Source of the DNA: Chloroflexi bacterium bin20 | Lineage (GTDB): Bacteria > Chloroflexota > Anaerolineae > Aggregatilineales > Phototrophicaceae | Length of the DNA stretch: 64,000 nt | Reading direction: 5' to 3' | Assembly: GCA_002238485.1 (NCBI GenBank) | Contig: MPMG01000015.1 | Span: forward strand, 27,172 to 91,171 | Part shown: in pieces, positions 9,183 through 19,440 of the stretch | Position numbering within the stretch: position 1 is the first letter of the stretch | Layout of the letters: each line of letters starts with the position of its first letter | The notes under the pieces: model-generated | Told to the model about the DNA's origin: nothing | The model's database searches: none | What the model saw: the letters and a program-made list of their open reading frames with translations, nothing else | Translations under genes and position numbers: made by a program

Positions 9183-10076
9183 ATGACTGCCGATATCGCC
9201 AGCCTGCCGCCGCGCCGCAACGCCTTGTTGCGCGCCCTGGGCACGATGCTGCATAGCCCGGTCGGCGCGACCGGCACGTTTATCGTGGCTGTGGTTGTGC
9301 TGCTGGCGCTCTTTGGACCACAGGTTTCGCCGCAAGACCCGATAAAAGGCAACCTGCGCGCGCGCTTCGAAGAACCCGGCTACAGCGATGCCAGCGGCTA
9401 TTACAGCCTGGGCAGCGACCAACTGGGGCGCGACATCCTCAGCCGCATCATCGCCGGCAGCCGCGTTTCGGTGCTGGTCGGCGTGGTGTCTGTATTGATA
9501 TCGGGCACGATCGGCGTATTATACGGGCTGGTTAGCGGCTTCGTGGGCGGACGTCTGGACAGCTTGATGATGCGCATCGTCGATGGCTTGCTGGCTGTGC
9601 CTTTCATCATCCTGGTGGTGGCGATATCGGGCGTCGTCGGCGCGGGGCTGGGCACATTGATCCTCATCCTCGGCTTGACTGGCTGGGTCACCTATGCGCG
9701 CGTCATTCGTGGCGAGGTGTTGAAAGTGCGCGAGCAAGACTATGTCATCGCCGCCTATGCCTTGGGTCAGAGGCGGCTGGTGGTGATGCTGCGCCACATC
9801 TTGCCCAATGTCATCTCATCGGCGATCGTGCTGGCGGCTGTGCAAGTCGGCGTGACTGTGCTGGCCGAGTCTTCATTGAGCTTCCTGGGCCTGGGCGTGA
9901 AGCCGCCGACTGTCACCTGGGGGCTGATGCTCTCGGATGGACGGCAATACATCAACAGCGCCTGGTGGATGACGACCTTCCCGGGCATCGCCATCACGGT
10001 GACGGTGCTGGGCGTCGTCTTCCTGGGTGACTGGCTGCGCGACTTCCTCGACCCGAATGTGCGCGGGCGGGGATAA
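9183..10076 (+). CDS. Peptide/nickel-type ABC permease (DppC family)
   Basis: This 297-residue membrane protein has the DppC layout: a first transmembrane segment around 34-52, then the motif YSLGSDQLGRDILSRIIAGSRVS (about 79-101), and the coupling loop VREQDYVIAAYALGQRRLVVMLRHILPN. It follows the DppB gene by 8 bases and is followed by the GT-C-like gene only 11 bases later, so all three may share a transcript. Substrate cannot be inferred from a permease alone. Confidence 0.93.
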   Translation: MTADIASLPPRRNALLRALGTMLHSPVGATGTFIVAVVVLLALFGPQVSPQDPIKGNLRARFEEPGYSDASGYYSLGSDQLGRDILSRIIAGSRVSVLVGVVSVLISGTIGVLYGLVSGFVGGRLDSLMMRIVDGLLAVPFIILVVAISGVVGAGLGTLILILGLTGWVTYARVIRGEVLKVREQDYVIAAYALGQRRLVVMLRHILPNVISSAIVLAAVQVGVTVLAESSLSFLGLGVKPPTVTWGLMLSDGRQYINSAWWMTTFPGIAITVTVLGVVFLGDWLRDFLDPNVRGRG

Positions 10077-10087
10077 CCAAGACCTAG

Positions 10088-12619
10088 ATGCCACGACTGC
10101 GCTTGACCCCGCGCGCCACCGCAGTCGTCCTGGCGCTGCTGATTGCGCTGCTGGCGATCGTCATTGCCGCCAACAGCCCCATCCCCGTCATCAACCAGCA
10201 GTACGGCGAAACCACCCTGCAATTCGCCGCCGACAGAGCCTGGGCGCTTTTTCCTGGCGATTGCGTGATCATCAGTTGGCGCGTCGAAGGCATCGAATCG
10301 CTGCATATTGAAGGGCGCGGCGAGATCGGCTGGGGAGAAAAAGCCTTCTGCCCGCAGATCAACCACACAGCGGCGCGCTTTGCCGTGCGCAGTCCCGATG
10401 GGCTGCACCGCGAATTCGATCTGCGCGTTCACTTCTTGCCCGACCTGCTGCTCTACCTGGCGGGATTCGTCGGCGTGGCTGGCGCCATTGGCCTGGCGGT
10501 CTATTTCCTTTTGACGAAATCGCTGGATCGCGCCTTGAACCCGCGCTGGCTGCTGTTGGCGATTGCGCTGCTGCTGCTTGTGGGCACGGCATTGCGTATC
10601 ACGCCCGTCAACCCGCCTTTGATCGATTACGCCGATGAGCAGGTCGACCTGCGCTTTTGGACCAGCAAGTCGGGTTTGCTCTTCCCGCGCGAATGTCTGA
10701 CAGCCCACTGGTCAGTGCTGGGCGCAGAGTCGGTCAGCTTCAACGGCGACACTGTGTATGCCATTGATGACAGCCACAGCCAGGGGCGGTTTTGCATCGA
10801 TTTTTCTGGCCTGCCAACACTCACGCTGGAGCATGCCGACGGCGCGACATCTTCGCACAGCCTGCCGGTGGACATCAACCTGCCCGGCGCGCCGGGAGAA
10901 TCGACTTTCATCTCATTTCAGTCGCTGGGGCTTGCGCTGGCCGGGCTGGTCTTTTTTCCGCTGCTTTATGTGGCCGCGCGCGATGCCTGGCGATTGCGCA
11001 AATGGGACGAACTCTGCGCATTGACGGGTTTCTTTGTCATCGTTCTGCTGCTCTACCTGCCCTTCGGCTTTGATGGCGCTGGCCATTGGGAAGTTTGGGC
11101 GAACAGCGCGACTGTCCAGGGGCTAGATGATGTGAAACACCGCGGCGAAGAGGTCAGCCGTTTCTTCGCTATCATGCCGCATATTCTGGCGACCTTGCTC
11201 GACAGCAATTCTTTCATCGGCTTCAACCTGGTGCATTTTGCGCTGCACTTCGGCAAGCTGTCCTTGCTCTACATCATCCTTCGCCAGCTGGGCGCGCGTC
11301 CACTGTACGCATTTTTGACCGCCGTTCTCTTCCTCGCCTATCCCGTCAATTCGGAATTGATGTCTCTGCGTTCGCTGCCCTTGAATCACAGCGTGTTTTG
11401 GCTGCTGGTCGGGCTGTGTTTGCTGCTGGACTGGCTGCGAAGTCCGCGCCGACAGTGCTTGCTAGGCCTGCTGCTGGCGCTGCTCTACAACGCGGCCAGC
11501 CACGAAAGCGGCTATGCGCTGATTTTGGCATTGCCGGCGCTTTGGTGGCTGAGTGGGCAGCATTCGCGGCGTCAAAAGCTGCGCGCCACTGCTCTGTGGT
11601 ACTTGTCGCCCGCTTTCAAAGCCGCCTATCTGCTGCTGCTGGAATTGACGGACCGTCCCTTGTACGCGCAGGGAGATTTGGGTGGCGGCGAAAATGCGCT
11701 TGGCACTGCGGTGGACACGCTGGCCTGGGTTTATCAACAGACCTTTATTGACGGCTGGGTCGAGGCAATCGCGTCGCTGGCGAACAATCACTGGCTGCTG
11801 CCGACGCTGCTGGGGCTGCTTGTGGTGGGCGCAGTGGCAGTCTACCTGGCGCGGCAGGATTCGCCTGCACAAGCGCCGTCATTGCGACAGATCAGTGCGG
11901 GTTTGCTGGGCGGGCTGTTGTTCATCATCCCGGCTGTCGGCGTGCTGATGTGGTTTGCCAGCTACCGAGACGATACTTGGCGCATGTTTTTTTATGTGCC
12001 GATTGGCGCGGCTGCGGCTGTTTTTTGCTTGCTGCTGCTGATTACAGCGAAAATCAAAAGGCAGCGCGCGCGTGATTATGCCTTGATTGCGCTGTGCTTG
12101 CTGCTGCTGCTGCCTGCGCTGTCGCGGCTCTTCGTCCAGCATAGCGAGACGATCGCCGCTGCCGACCGCAAGGCGCGCATCTTATATGAGATTGTGTCGC
12201 TCGTGCCCGCCCCGCATTCCGATACGCAGCTGCTGGCCATGACAGCCATGTCTTGGCAGACCATGCAGCAGCGCGGCATCTGGGAGCTGGCTGCGGGCGC
12301 CATGTTTGATAGCGCTTTGTGGCTGGTTTATGACGAGCGCGCGCCGGACGGAGCTACATTCTGCCTGTCGGAATCGCGCTGTGGGCGCATTGCCACCGAT
12401 GACATGCTGCTGGTCGCCGACGACCGCGAAGCCGCCCTGCAAAAGACGCTGCTGCTGCATGTGGATGACGATTTGCATGTTTCGCTGCTGGACGATCCCG
12501 CCGCCTACCTGGGCTGGGATATTGTTGACACATACGACCCCAGCCAACTTTATGACGCCGATGCGCCCCTTCCACACCGCGCGCGCAGTATGCTGGGCTC
12601 TGCCCTCCGCCGCCAGTAG
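10088..12619 (+). CDS. Large GT-C-like membrane protein with two Ig-like domains
   Basis: This 843-residue protein starts with a transmembrane segment (about 10-28), then an Ig-like domain with FPGDCVIISW and a paired FCP cysteine (about 38-112), two membrane segments, a second Ig-like domain with FPRECLTAHWSVLGAESVSF (about 180-262), and a run of roughly ten further membrane segments. The loop after the next segment holds YLPFGFDGAGHWEVW (about 322-336), a place where GT-C glycosyltransferases put their acidic catalytic residues. The soluble tail ends YDPSQLYDADAPLP then RARSMLGSALRR. Paralogues lie at 19441, 22012 and 24058. A lipid-linked sugar transferase is an inference; I know no named family for the whole architecture. 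Confidence 0.75.
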   Translation: MPRLRLTPRATAVVLALLIALLAIVIAANSPIPVINQQYGETTLQFAADRAWALFPGDCVIISWRVEGIESLHIEGRGEIGWGEKAFCPQINHTAARFAVRSPDGLHREFDLRVHFLPDLLLYLAGFVGVAGAIGLAVYFLLTKSLDRALNPRWLLLAIALLLLVGTALRITPVNPPLIDYADEQVDLRFWTSKSGLLFPRECLTAHWSVLGAESVSFNGDTVYAIDDSHSQGRFCIDFSGLPTLTLEHADGATSSHSLPVDINLPGAPGESTFISFQSLGLALAGLVFFPLLYVAARDAWRLRKWDELCALTGFFVIVLLLYLPFGFDGAGHWEVWANSATVQGLDDVKHRGEEVSRFFAIMPHILATLLDSNSFIGFNLVHFALHFGKLSLLYIILRQLGARPLYAFLTAVLFLAYPVNSELMSLRSLPLNHSVFWLLVGLCLLLDWLRSPRRQCLLGLLLALLYNAASHESGYALILALPALWWLSGQHSRRQKLRATALWYLSPAFKAAYLLLLELTDRPLYAQGDLGGGENALGTAVDTLAWVYQQTFIDGWVEAIASLANNHWLLPTLLGLLVVGAVAVYLARQDSPAQAPSLRQISAGLLGGLLFIIPAVGVLMWFASYRDDTWRMFFYVPIGAAAAVFCLLLLITAKIKRQRARDYALIALCLLLLLPALSRLFVQHSETIAAADRKARILYEIVSLVPAPHSDTQLLAMTAMSWQTMQQRGIWELAAGAMFDSALWLVYDERAPDGATFCLSESRCGRIATDDMLLVADDREAALQKTLLLHVDDDLHVSLLDDPAAYLGWDIVDTYDPSQLYDADAPLPHRARSMLGSALRRQ

Positions 12620-12684
12620 CCCTGTGCCGCATTGGCAGTCTGTGGTAAACCAGTAGCAGCGCCAGCCAGCCCCGGCGGAGAGCC

Positions 12685-14232
12685 ATGCCACGCAATCCCG
12701 TATTGTTGATCATCCTCGATGGCTGGGGCATCCGCGAGGCGCGGGCGGGCAATGCGATCACGCTGGCAGATACGCCCAACTACGATCGCTGGCTGGCCGA
12801 AAACGAACGCAGCATTATCCACAGCTCAGGCCAGCATGTCGGTTTGACGCCGGGGCAGATGGGCAATTCCGAAGTTGGACATCTGAATCTGGGCGCGGGG
12901 CGCATCGTCTACCAGGATATCTCGCGCATTGCCAATGCGATTGGCGATGGCAGCCTGGCGCGGCATCCCATCCTGCACGACGCCTTTGCTTCGTTGAAAC
13001 GCGCCGGCAAGAAGTTGCATCTCATCGGTTTGCTGGGGGATGGCGGCGTGCACAGCCACAGCGACCACTTGCTTGCGCTGCTGGAGATCGCCAAGTCGGC
13101 GGGTATCGACCCCGTGCTGCATCTGATCACCGATGGGCGCGACAGTCCCACCCAACAAGGCGAGCATTTCTGCGCCCATCTCTGCGAGCGGCTGGCGGAT
13201 TTGGAGATAGGACGCATCGCCACGGTCAGCGGACGTTATTATGCCATGGACCGCGACCAGCGCTGGGAACGCACACAGCGCGCCTATGCCGCCATGGTCG
13301 AGCGCCACAGCGAATTGCACGCCCCCGATGCCATGACAGCCATTCGCCAGTCCTACAGCGCCGGAGTTACCGACGAGTTCATCGCGCCGACGGTCATTAC
13401 CGGCCAGGACCTGGCGATTGAAGCGGGCGATGCGCTGCTCTGTTTCAACTTTCGCGCCGACCGCATGCGCCAGCTGTGTCGGGCATTCAGCAAACGCGAT
13501 TTCGCTGCTGCCGAGCACTTCGCGCCGGTCGCCGATCTGCGCTTGATCACCATGACAGCTTATCAGGACGGGCTCACCGCTGATGTGCTCTTTCCGGTCG
13601 AGCTGCTGGCAGACACCTTGGCAGAGACGATCAGCCGCGCCGGCAAAATGCAGTATCATTGCGCCGAAACTGAGAAGTATCCGCATGTAACTTTCTTTTT
13701 CAATGGACGATCAGAGACGCCATTCCCTGGCGAAACGCGCCATATCGTGCCCTCGCCCAAGGTCGCCACCTACGATCTGCAGCCCGAAATGAGCGCGCGC
13801 CAACTGACCGACGCGACCTTGGCGCGGCTGGACGAAGCGGACGATGATTTTCTGCTGGTCAACTTCGCCAACCCAGACATGGTCGGGCATACGGGTTCGC
13901 TGGATGCGGCGATAGCAGCTGTGTCTGTGGTCGATGCCTGCGCTGGCGAATTGGTGGCGGCGGTCGCCAGCAAAGGCGGCGCGGCGATTGTGACTGCCGA
14001 TCATGGCAATTGCGAGCGCATGATCGACCCGTTGACCGGCGCAGCGCATACTTATCACACCGTTGCGCCCGTGCCGCTCTTCGTGCTGGACGCCAAACAT
14101 TTTTATGATCTGCGCAGCTGGGGGCGGCTGGCTGATGTCGCGCCGACTGTGCTGGACTTGCTGGGCATGGCTGCGCCAGCGACCATGACGGGCCGCAGTT
14201 TGATCCTGGGCGCGCGGGCTATCAGTCGCTAA
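12685..14232 (+). CDS. gpmI: 2,3-bisphosphoglycerate-independent phosphoglycerate mutase
   Basis: This 515-residue cytoplasmic enzyme interconverts 3- and 2-phosphoglycerate in glycolysis and gluconeogenesis. The N-terminus PVLLIILDGWGIREA carries the first metal Asp. GQMGNSEVGHLNLGAGR (about 57-73) holds the catalytic Ser of the phosphoserine intermediate, and TDGRDS, NFRADRMRQL, NFANPDMVGHTG and TADHGNCERM give the remaining metal and substrate ligands. Length matches the family. The ATG at 12685 follows GGCGGAGAGCC. Its last 11 bases overlap the end of the convergent gene on the other strand. Confidence 0.97.
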   Translation: MPRNPVLLIILDGWGIREARAGNAITLADTPNYDRWLAENERSIIHSSGQHVGLTPGQMGNSEVGHLNLGAGRIVYQDISRIANAIGDGSLARHPILHDAFASLKRAGKKLHLIGLLGDGGVHSHSDHLLALLEIAKSAGIDPVLHLITDGRDSPTQQGEHFCAHLCERLADLEIGRIATVSGRYYAMDRDQRWERTQRAYAAMVERHSELHAPDAMTAIRQSYSAGVTDEFIAPTVITGQDLAIEAGDALLCFNFRADRMRQLCRAFSKRDFAAAEHFAPVADLRLITMTAYQDGLTADVLFPVELLADTLAETISRAGKMQYHCAETEKYPHVTFFFNGRSETPFPGETRHIVPSPKVATYDLQPEMSARQLTDATLARLDEADDDFLLVNFANPDMVGHTGSLDAAIAAVSVVDACAGELVAAVASKGGAAIVTADHGNCERMIDPLTGAAHTYHTVAPVPLFVLDAKHFYDLRSWGRLADVAPTVLDLLGMAAPATMTGRSLILGARAISR

Positions 14233-16018
14233 TGGTGTAGGTCAAGCTATCGATATCGTAATAGGTGTAGATGCAAGGTACATCTCTTTGGTAAGCCTTC
14301 AGGTCAACGGGCGGCTGTGGAATTCGAATATCCCGCTGTCCGGTCGCTCTGATTGCCAGAATCTGCTCGTGCCGGTCGTCAAACGCATCGGCAAAAAGGC
14401 TCAATGATTCGGCAACTGGAATGTTATTCGCCAATATGCTGCCGCCCAGCCACAGCGCCACCAGCAGCGACCCGATGCGGACAAGACGCAAAGAACCGCC
14501 CAGGGATTTGAATCCCCAGCCAAAGTAAATGCCCCAGGCCAAGCCGCCCCATGCCATGAAGAACGGAACGAAGGTGTATATTCGCCCGTGATAGTTTGAC
14601 AAGAAGAGGCTAGCGGCAAAGCTGACGGCTAACGCGCCCAGCCACATCATGGCGTACAAAACGACCATGCCTAGCGCAAACCGTCTGACGACTGCCTTGG
14701 GCATCCGCAGCGACAGCAGGCTGGCGATCATGGCAAACAGGCTGTGCAAAGTCAGCCACAGGAAAATATAGGCCTGCCATTGCATGTCGCGATTCGTGAG
14801 CAGAATGACGATGAGCAGCGCAAATGCCAAGCCGGCCTGTGGCAAGTAGTGGAGATGTTGCAGCCGCTCTAGCGACGGCCTGCGCGAGAGCAGCGCGAAG
14901 GCGCCGATTAGCGCGATATTCAAGGCGATGATGACGGTGTATTCAACGCTGTATTGACCCAGAATCTGCGAATCAAAGCTTTGATGATTCAATAACAAGG
15001 GCAAGAGCAGCAACTGGATGAGCAGGGCAATGCGCAGCGGAATGACGGGTGTTCTGCGAGTTTGCGCGCGGGGGGAGGGGGGGGGCGGGGGGGGGGGGGT
15101 GGGCTGGTGGGCGTGGGGGGGGGGGGGGGGGGGGGGGGGGGATGCCATACCCACCAATATGCCTGCCGCCACCATCAGCGCGAAACTGGGCAGCAGCGAC
15201 GAGTCGCTTATGCGCTCCAACCAGGCAGTAGGGGCTGATGACAGCAACTCTGCCAAGTTATCAACAGCCGTTCTCCTGGCGACGCGGTCTATCAATCCCA
15301 GCGCGGACAGCATTGTCAGGATGGCGGCTGCCGTGCCCACCCAGCCAGCAGCCAACGCGGGCAAACAGCTTCTCCGCAATTTGCCGCCAGCCAGCCAAGC
15401 CGCGCCAAGCAGCAGCGTCAAGCCCAGCAGCATGAGCAAAGAAATGTTCTCGGCGAAGTTGGCTGTAGCGAAGCACAAGGCTGCGCCGAGGGCAGTCTGC
15501 CGCCACGCGTTGCCATTGCCATGCGGGCGAACCGCTACATGCAGCAGCAGCAGAAAATAGGACGTTGCTAGCGCCAGGGGGAGGCCATACTTTACGCTTG
15601 CTGTGTACCAGTAGACTGACCGCAAGGTGTAAAGACCTGCGCAGGTTGCGCCAACCAGCAGCGCCGCCAGCCCCATTGCAGTCGTTCTTCTATAGGTAGT
15701 CAATCCAAGTAGAGAGAAAGCTTTGGACAACAGCGCCGCCGCAGACAAGAACCAGCCAGCGATTAGCATGGCCGGGAAGAGCGCAGTAACCTGGATATCC
15801 AGCGGTCCCAGCAGGTTCATTACCACGATATTCGCGGAACTGCCGTTTATGCCGCTGCGCTGGGTCTGCACGGCTTCCCAGGTGGTCTGTTTGGCGGTAT
15901 CGCCGATGTGGCAAAGGTCGTCGCTCGCGGGTCGGGCGTATGTTCCAATCCAGGCGTACATCAGCATGGGCGCGAAGCACAGCAGCAGGATTAGCGTGTA
16001 ACTTTTTTCTTGTCGCAT
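14222..16018 (-). CDS. GT-C-like membrane protein with DD motif, interrupted by a poly-G artefact
   Basis: This roughly 600-residue multi-pass protein starts MRQEKSYTLILLLCF and has RPASDDLCHIGD just after the first membrane segment. An early Asp-Asp in the first outer loop is typical of GT-C glycosyltransferases and DUF6056-like proteins. It is a clear paralogue of the gene at 62905 (shared: RP.[ST]DD.C, TAAALLS/SAAALLS, FYTW/LYTLRS..WY.AS.KYG). Between LMVAAGILVGMA and IPLRIALLIQL the frame runs through a G/C homopolymer (15070-15141) giving a false proline run. The frame happens to stay open, but the true sequence there is unknown. The start at 16018 is chosen by alignment to the paralogue. 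Confidence 0.7.
   Translation of the reverse strand: MRQEKSYTLILLLCFAPMLMYAWIGTYARPASDDLCHIGDTAKQTTWEAVQTQRSGINGSSANIVVMNLLGPLDIQVTALFPAMLIAGWFLSAAALLSKAFSLLGLTTYRRTTAMGLAALLVGATCAGLYTLRSVYWYTASVKYGLPLALATSYFLLLLHVAVRPHGNGNAWRQTALGAALCFATANFAENISLLMLLGLTLLLGAAWLAGGKLRRSCLPALAAGWVGTAAAILTMLSALGLIDRVARRTAVDNLAELLSSAPTAWLERISDSSLLPSFALMVAAGILVGMASPPPPPPPPHAHQPTPPPPPPPSPRAQTRRTPVIPLRIALLIQLLLLPLLLNHQSFDSQILGQYSVEYTVIIALNIALIGAFALLSRRPSLERLQHLHYLPQAGLAFALLIVILLTNRDMQWQAYIFLWLTLHSLFAMIASLLSLRMPKAVVRRFALGMVVLYAMMWLGALAVSFAASLFLSNYHGRIYTFVPFFMAWGGLAWGIYFGWGFKSLGGSLRLVRIGSLLVALWLGGSILANNIPVAESLSLFADAFDDRHEQILAIRATGQRDIRIPQPPVDLKAYQRDVPCIYTYYDIDSLTYTISD
15070..15141. other. Poly-G block, probable sequencing/assembly artefact
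   Basis: About 72 bases are almost pure G, broken only by single A, C, T bases. It sits inside an otherwise normal membrane-protein gene, exactly where the paralogue at 62905 also breaks into poly-G. Two-colour Illumina chemistry calls no-signal cycles as G, which explains it better than a biological tract. Confidence 0.8.
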
Positions 16019-16130
16019 GACGACAACATAGCACAAATGTTTATCATATCAAGGGCATTGCGCCACATTGGCAGGATGCTTGTGCTAGAATGCGCCGCAT
16101 GCGAGCATATGCAACAGTTGAGCAAACACG

Positions 16131-17810
16131 ATGAGCCGCGCTGGGGCTCTGCAGTCGCTGCGGGATAATCCGCGTCTGTCTGTGCTGGTCATCGGCGGCG
16201 GCATCAACGGCATCGGCAGCTTCCGCGATCTGGCCTTGCAAGGCATCGACTGCCTGCTGGTCGAACGCGGCGACTTCGGCAGCGGGGCATCGGCGGCGTC
16301 TTCGCACATGCTGCACGGCGGCTTGCGCTACCTGGAAAATGCCGAGTTTCGCCTGGTGGACGAGGCGCTGCGCGAGCGCGACCTGATGCTGCGCAATGCG
16401 CCCCAGCACGCCAAAGCGCTGCGCACCACCATCCCGATTTTTCGCTGGTTTTCGGGCACATTGAATGCGCCTTTGAAGTTTCTGGGCTGGCGCGATCGTC
16501 CGGGCGAACGCGGCGCGCTGGTGGTCAAGCTGGGTTTGTGGCTCTATGACAGCCTCATCCGCGGCGAACGCGCCCTGCCACGCCACGAGCTTCAATTGCG
16601 GCGGGCTGCGCTGGCTGCCCTGCCACAGCTGCACCCGCAGATCATCTGCGCGGCCAGTTATTATGATGCCTGGATGCCGCATCCGGAGCGAATCTGCCTG
16701 GACCTGCTGCGCGATGCCGAGGCCGCCAACCCGCGCTGCCGGGCGCTCAATTATGTCAGCGCGGCCGGCGGTGATGAACGGTCGCTGAATCTGCACGACG
16801 AGCTGACTGGCGAGACCGTGCAAGTGCAGCCGAGCGTGGTCATCAATGCGGCGGGTCCCTGGATCGACTTCGTCAATCGGCGGCTGGGAGCACAGCAGCG
16901 ATTCATCGGCGGCACCAAAGGCTCACACCTGGTGCTGGATAATCCAGCGCTGCTGGCGGCGACTGGCGGCGGCGAAATCTTCTTTGAAAACGAAGACGGG
17001 CGCATCGTGCTGATCTTGCCCTATTTTGAGCGTGTGCTCATCGGCACGACCGATATCCGCATTGATAATCCGGACGATGCTCGCGTCAGCGAACCCGAAA
17101 TCGACTATTTGCTGGGCATGGTTTCGCGCGTTTTTCCGCAGATCCAGCTCGACCGCGAGCAGATCGTCTTTCAATTCGCCGGCGTGCGGCCCCTGCCCTA
17201 CAGCGAGGGCGGCGCAACCGGGCAGATCAGCCGCGACCACAGCATCCGCAGCCTGCCGCCAGCGCGCGAGGGCGGCTATGCGATTCATTCGCTGATTGGT
17301 GGCAAGTGGACGACCTTCCGCGCTTTTGCCGAGCAGGCGGCCGACCTGGCGCTGAAGGACCTGGGGCAGACGCGCCGGAAAGATACCCGGCACGAGCCAA
17401 TCGGCGGCGGCCACGATTATCCAGCCGACCAGGCAGCCTGGCTGCGCGAAACTGCGCGGCGCACAGGCCTTCCGTCAGAGCGAATGGCGACTCTCTTTGC
17501 GCGTTATGGCACTGCTGCAACAGCTATTGCCGAGCATATCGCCGCTGGCGACGACTGTCCCCTGCGCTGCTGCCCTGCTTACAGTCGCCGCGAGATAGAC
17601 TATCTGGCTGGTTGCGAGAAAGTGGCGCGCCTGGATGATCTGCTGCTGCGGCGTACCTTGATCGCCATGCTGGGTTATGCGGACCGCGCTGCCCTGCACG
17701 AAGTGGCGGATGTGGCGGCGGCGGCACTGGGCTGGTCGAGCGCGCGCGCGGCGGAGGAAATCCAGCGCACGCAAGACATCTTGCGCGACAAGCATGGCGC
17801 CAGCTTCTAG
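16131..17810 (+). CDS. glpD: FAD-dependent glycerol-3-phosphate dehydrogenase
   Basis: This 559-residue flavoenzyme oxidises glycerol-3-phosphate to dihydroxyacetone phosphate and passes electrons to the quinone pool. The FAD-binding motif [20 protein letters not shown] lies at about 23-42, followed by [23 protein letters not shown], the GlpD signature. The DAO domain is followed by the C-terminal DAO_C helical domain (about 410-540). Two further glpD-like signatures are [10 protein letters not shown] and [10 protein letters not shown]. It stands alone, with no glpK or glpF nearby, and its last 4 bases overlap the convergent YbjQ gene. Confidence 0.95.
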   Translation: MSRAGALQSLRDNPRLSVLVIGGGINGIGSFRDLALQGIDCLLVERGDFGSGASAASSHMLHGGLRYLENAEFRLVDEALRERDLMLRNAPQHAKALRTTIPIFRWFSGTLNAPLKFLGWRDRPGERGALVVKLGLWLYDSLIRGERALPRHELQLRRAALAALPQLHPQIICAASYYDAWMPHPERICLDLLRDAEAANPRCRALNYVSAAGGDERSLNLHDELTGETVQVQPSVVINAAGPWIDFVNRRLGAQQRFIGGTKGSHLVLDNPALLAATGGGEIFFENEDGRIVLILPYFERVLIGTTDIRIDNPDDARVSEPEIDYLLGMVSRVFPQIQLDREQIVFQFAGVRPLPYSEGGATGQISRDHSIRSLPPAREGGYAIHSLIGGKWTTFRAFAEQAADLALKDLGQTRRKDTRHEPIGGGHDYPADQAAWLRETARRTGLPSERMATLFARYGTAATAIAEHIAAGDDCPLRCCPAYSRREIDYLAGCEKVARLDDLLLRRTLIAMLGYADRAALHEVADVAAAALGWSSARAAEEIQRTQDILRDKHGASF

Positions 17811-18145
17811 ACGCCGACTTTGCTTTTTTCCAGCCGCACAGCCGTGCCACTGGCGGTAACCATGAGCATGCTGCCATTGCTGCCGACCGTTTCATAATCC
17901 AGGTCGATGCTTAGAATGGCATTTGCCCCCAGCATTTGGGCATTTTGCTGCATCTCTTGCAGGGCGATTTCTTTGGCGCGGCGCAATTCTTCTTCATACG
18001 CGCCCGAACGCCCGCCCACGATATCGCGGATGCCAGCGAACAAGTCTTTGAACATGTTTGCGCCTAATATCGCCTCGCCGCTGACGATGCCAAGATATTC
18101 GTTGACGGGATTGCCTTCAACGCTGGGGGTGGTGGTGATGATCAT
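17807..18145 (-). CDS. YbjQ/UPF0145 family protein
   Basis: This 112-residue protein is a full-length YbjQ (DUF74) member: [20 protein letters not shown] at the start, [36 protein letters not shown] and [17 protein letters not shown]. The fold is a small pentamer-forming alpha/beta protein of unknown function, sometimes called a heavy-metal-binding domain. AAAAGGAGGCACG precedes the ATG at 18145. It overlaps the end of glpD by 4 bases on the other strand. It appears monocistronic. Confidence 0.92.
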   Translation of the reverse strand: MIITTTPSVEGNPVNEYLGIVSGEAILGANMFKDLFAGIRDIVGGRSGAYEEELRRAKEIALQEMQQNAQMLGANAILSIDLDYETVGSNGSMLMVTASGTAVRLEKSKVGV

Positions 18146-18221
18146 CGTGCCTCCTTTTCTGCCTGTTGCGCATGTATCTTAGCAGGTTACTGCAGAATAT
18201 CCCTATGCGGAATAGCGCCGT

Positions 18222-19343
18222 CTACAAGAGCCCGCGCGTCACCTTGATCATCGTTGCGACTTCCTCATCGCTCAGCTCGGGACTTACGGGCAGATTGACG
18301 ATTTCTTCCGCCAGCTTGTCGGTTACGGGCAGGGGGGCGCGCTCCGGGAAAGACTCCGCATACACGCTGTAGCGATAGACCGGCGGCGCATAGTGGATGA
18401 CCGCTTCGATGCCAGCCGCCCGCAAGCCCCGATGTACTTTCTCTTGCCGGGGCACGCGTATGCAGTACGAACGGAAGGTGGGCATGGATTCGCTGCGGAA
18501 GCGCGGTGTCTTCGCAGTTGTGCCCGCCAAGCCCGCTTCCAGCGCTGCCACAATCTCCCTGCGCCGCGCCGTCCAGGCTTCCAGATGCGGCAGCTTCACC
18601 AGCAGCAGCGCCGCCTGCAGCGGATCGAGCGGGGCATTATACCCCTCCGCGACATAATCTTGCCGCCCTTCCAGCGCGCCGCCCGCGCCGTATCCCGTCA
18701 GCAGCCGCAGCCTTTCTGCCAGCGCCGCGTCATTGCTGACCAGCATGGCGCCATTGCCCGCGCTGCCCAGCGGTTTGTAAGGCGCAAAGCTGAACATGGA
18801 GATATCGGCGAATGCGCCCAGCGGCAGCCCATGATCATGCGCGCCCGTCGCCAGCGCCGCGTCCTCAACGATGCGCAGGTCGTGTCGATTGGCGATCTCT
18901 CGCAGCGCTTTGACATTGGCGGGATGCCCGTGCATGTCGACCGGCAGCAACGCTCGCGTCCGCTCTGTGACAAGCGCTTCGACCAGCCCCGCATCCATGG
19001 TGTAGTCCTCCGCCAGCACATCGCAGAGCACTGCCCGCGCGCCGCATTGATGGATCGCGCCGGTGGTGGATATGTCCGAGTTGCCCACGCTGATAACTTC
19101 GTCACCCGGTCCCAGACCGCAGGTTTTCAGCGCCAGGAACAAAGCCAACGTGCCGGAATGGACTGCCAGCGCATGCTTTGCGCCGACCGCCGCGGCAAAT
19201 TCGCTTTCCAGCCGCGCGCGTATCACATAGCCAGCGCCAGAATCGCCATAGAGCAGCGGTTCCAGAGCCGCCTGGATGTCTGCTCGCAGGGACTCGTGCG
19301 TCTGCCCGGCTCGCGAACGCGGCACAGCGAATGATTGTGTCAT
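18222..19343 (-). CDS. DegT/DnrJ/EryC1/StrS-type PLP sugar aminotransferase
   Basis: This 373-residue fold-type I PLP enzyme has AVHSGTLALFLALKTCGLGP (cofactor phosphate cup, about 60-79), VEDAALATGAHDHG (Asp161 of VED) and the Schiff-base Lys190 in FAPYKPLGSAGNGA. Such enzymes transaminate keto groups of nucleotide-linked sugars to give amino sugars. It lies downstream of the three minus-strand GT-C-like genes with a 97-base gap, so it may belong to their operon. In the lysine motif, YKPLGSAG replaces the more usual xxK.[LM]..GEGG, so a non-sugar substrate cannot be excluded. Confidence 0.85.
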   Translation of the reverse strand: MTQSFAVPRSRAGQTHESLRADIQAALEPLLYGDSGAGYVIRARLESEFAAAVGAKHALAVHSGTLALFLALKTCGLGPGDEVISVGNSDISTTGAIHQCGARAVLCDVLAEDYTMDAGLVEALVTERTRALLPVDMHGHPANVKALREIANRHDLRIVEDAALATGAHDHGLPLGAFADISMFSFAPYKPLGSAGNGAMLVSNDAALAERLRLLTGYGAGGALEGRQDYVAEGYNAPLDPLQAALLLVKLPHLEAWTARRREIVAALEAGLAGTTAKTPRFRSESMPTFRSYCIRVPRQEKVHRGLRAAGIEAVIHYAPPVYRYSVYAESFPERAPLPVTDKLAEEIVNLPVSPELSDEEVATMIKVTRGLL

Positions 19344-19440
19344 AAACGCATGTGTGTCTGTGCCTGCCGCGCATCAGTTTCCATTGTATGCCTGTCTCGG
19401 TCCAGCCCTGTGTTTGTCGTGGTGGCGGCGCAATTGTCGA

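Noticed and set aside
15070..15141. Proline-rich or glycine-rich linker domain (also at 63816-63897)
   Set aside because: The two paralogues would have Pro in one and Gly in the other at the same place, which is expected from an artefact and not from a conserved domain.
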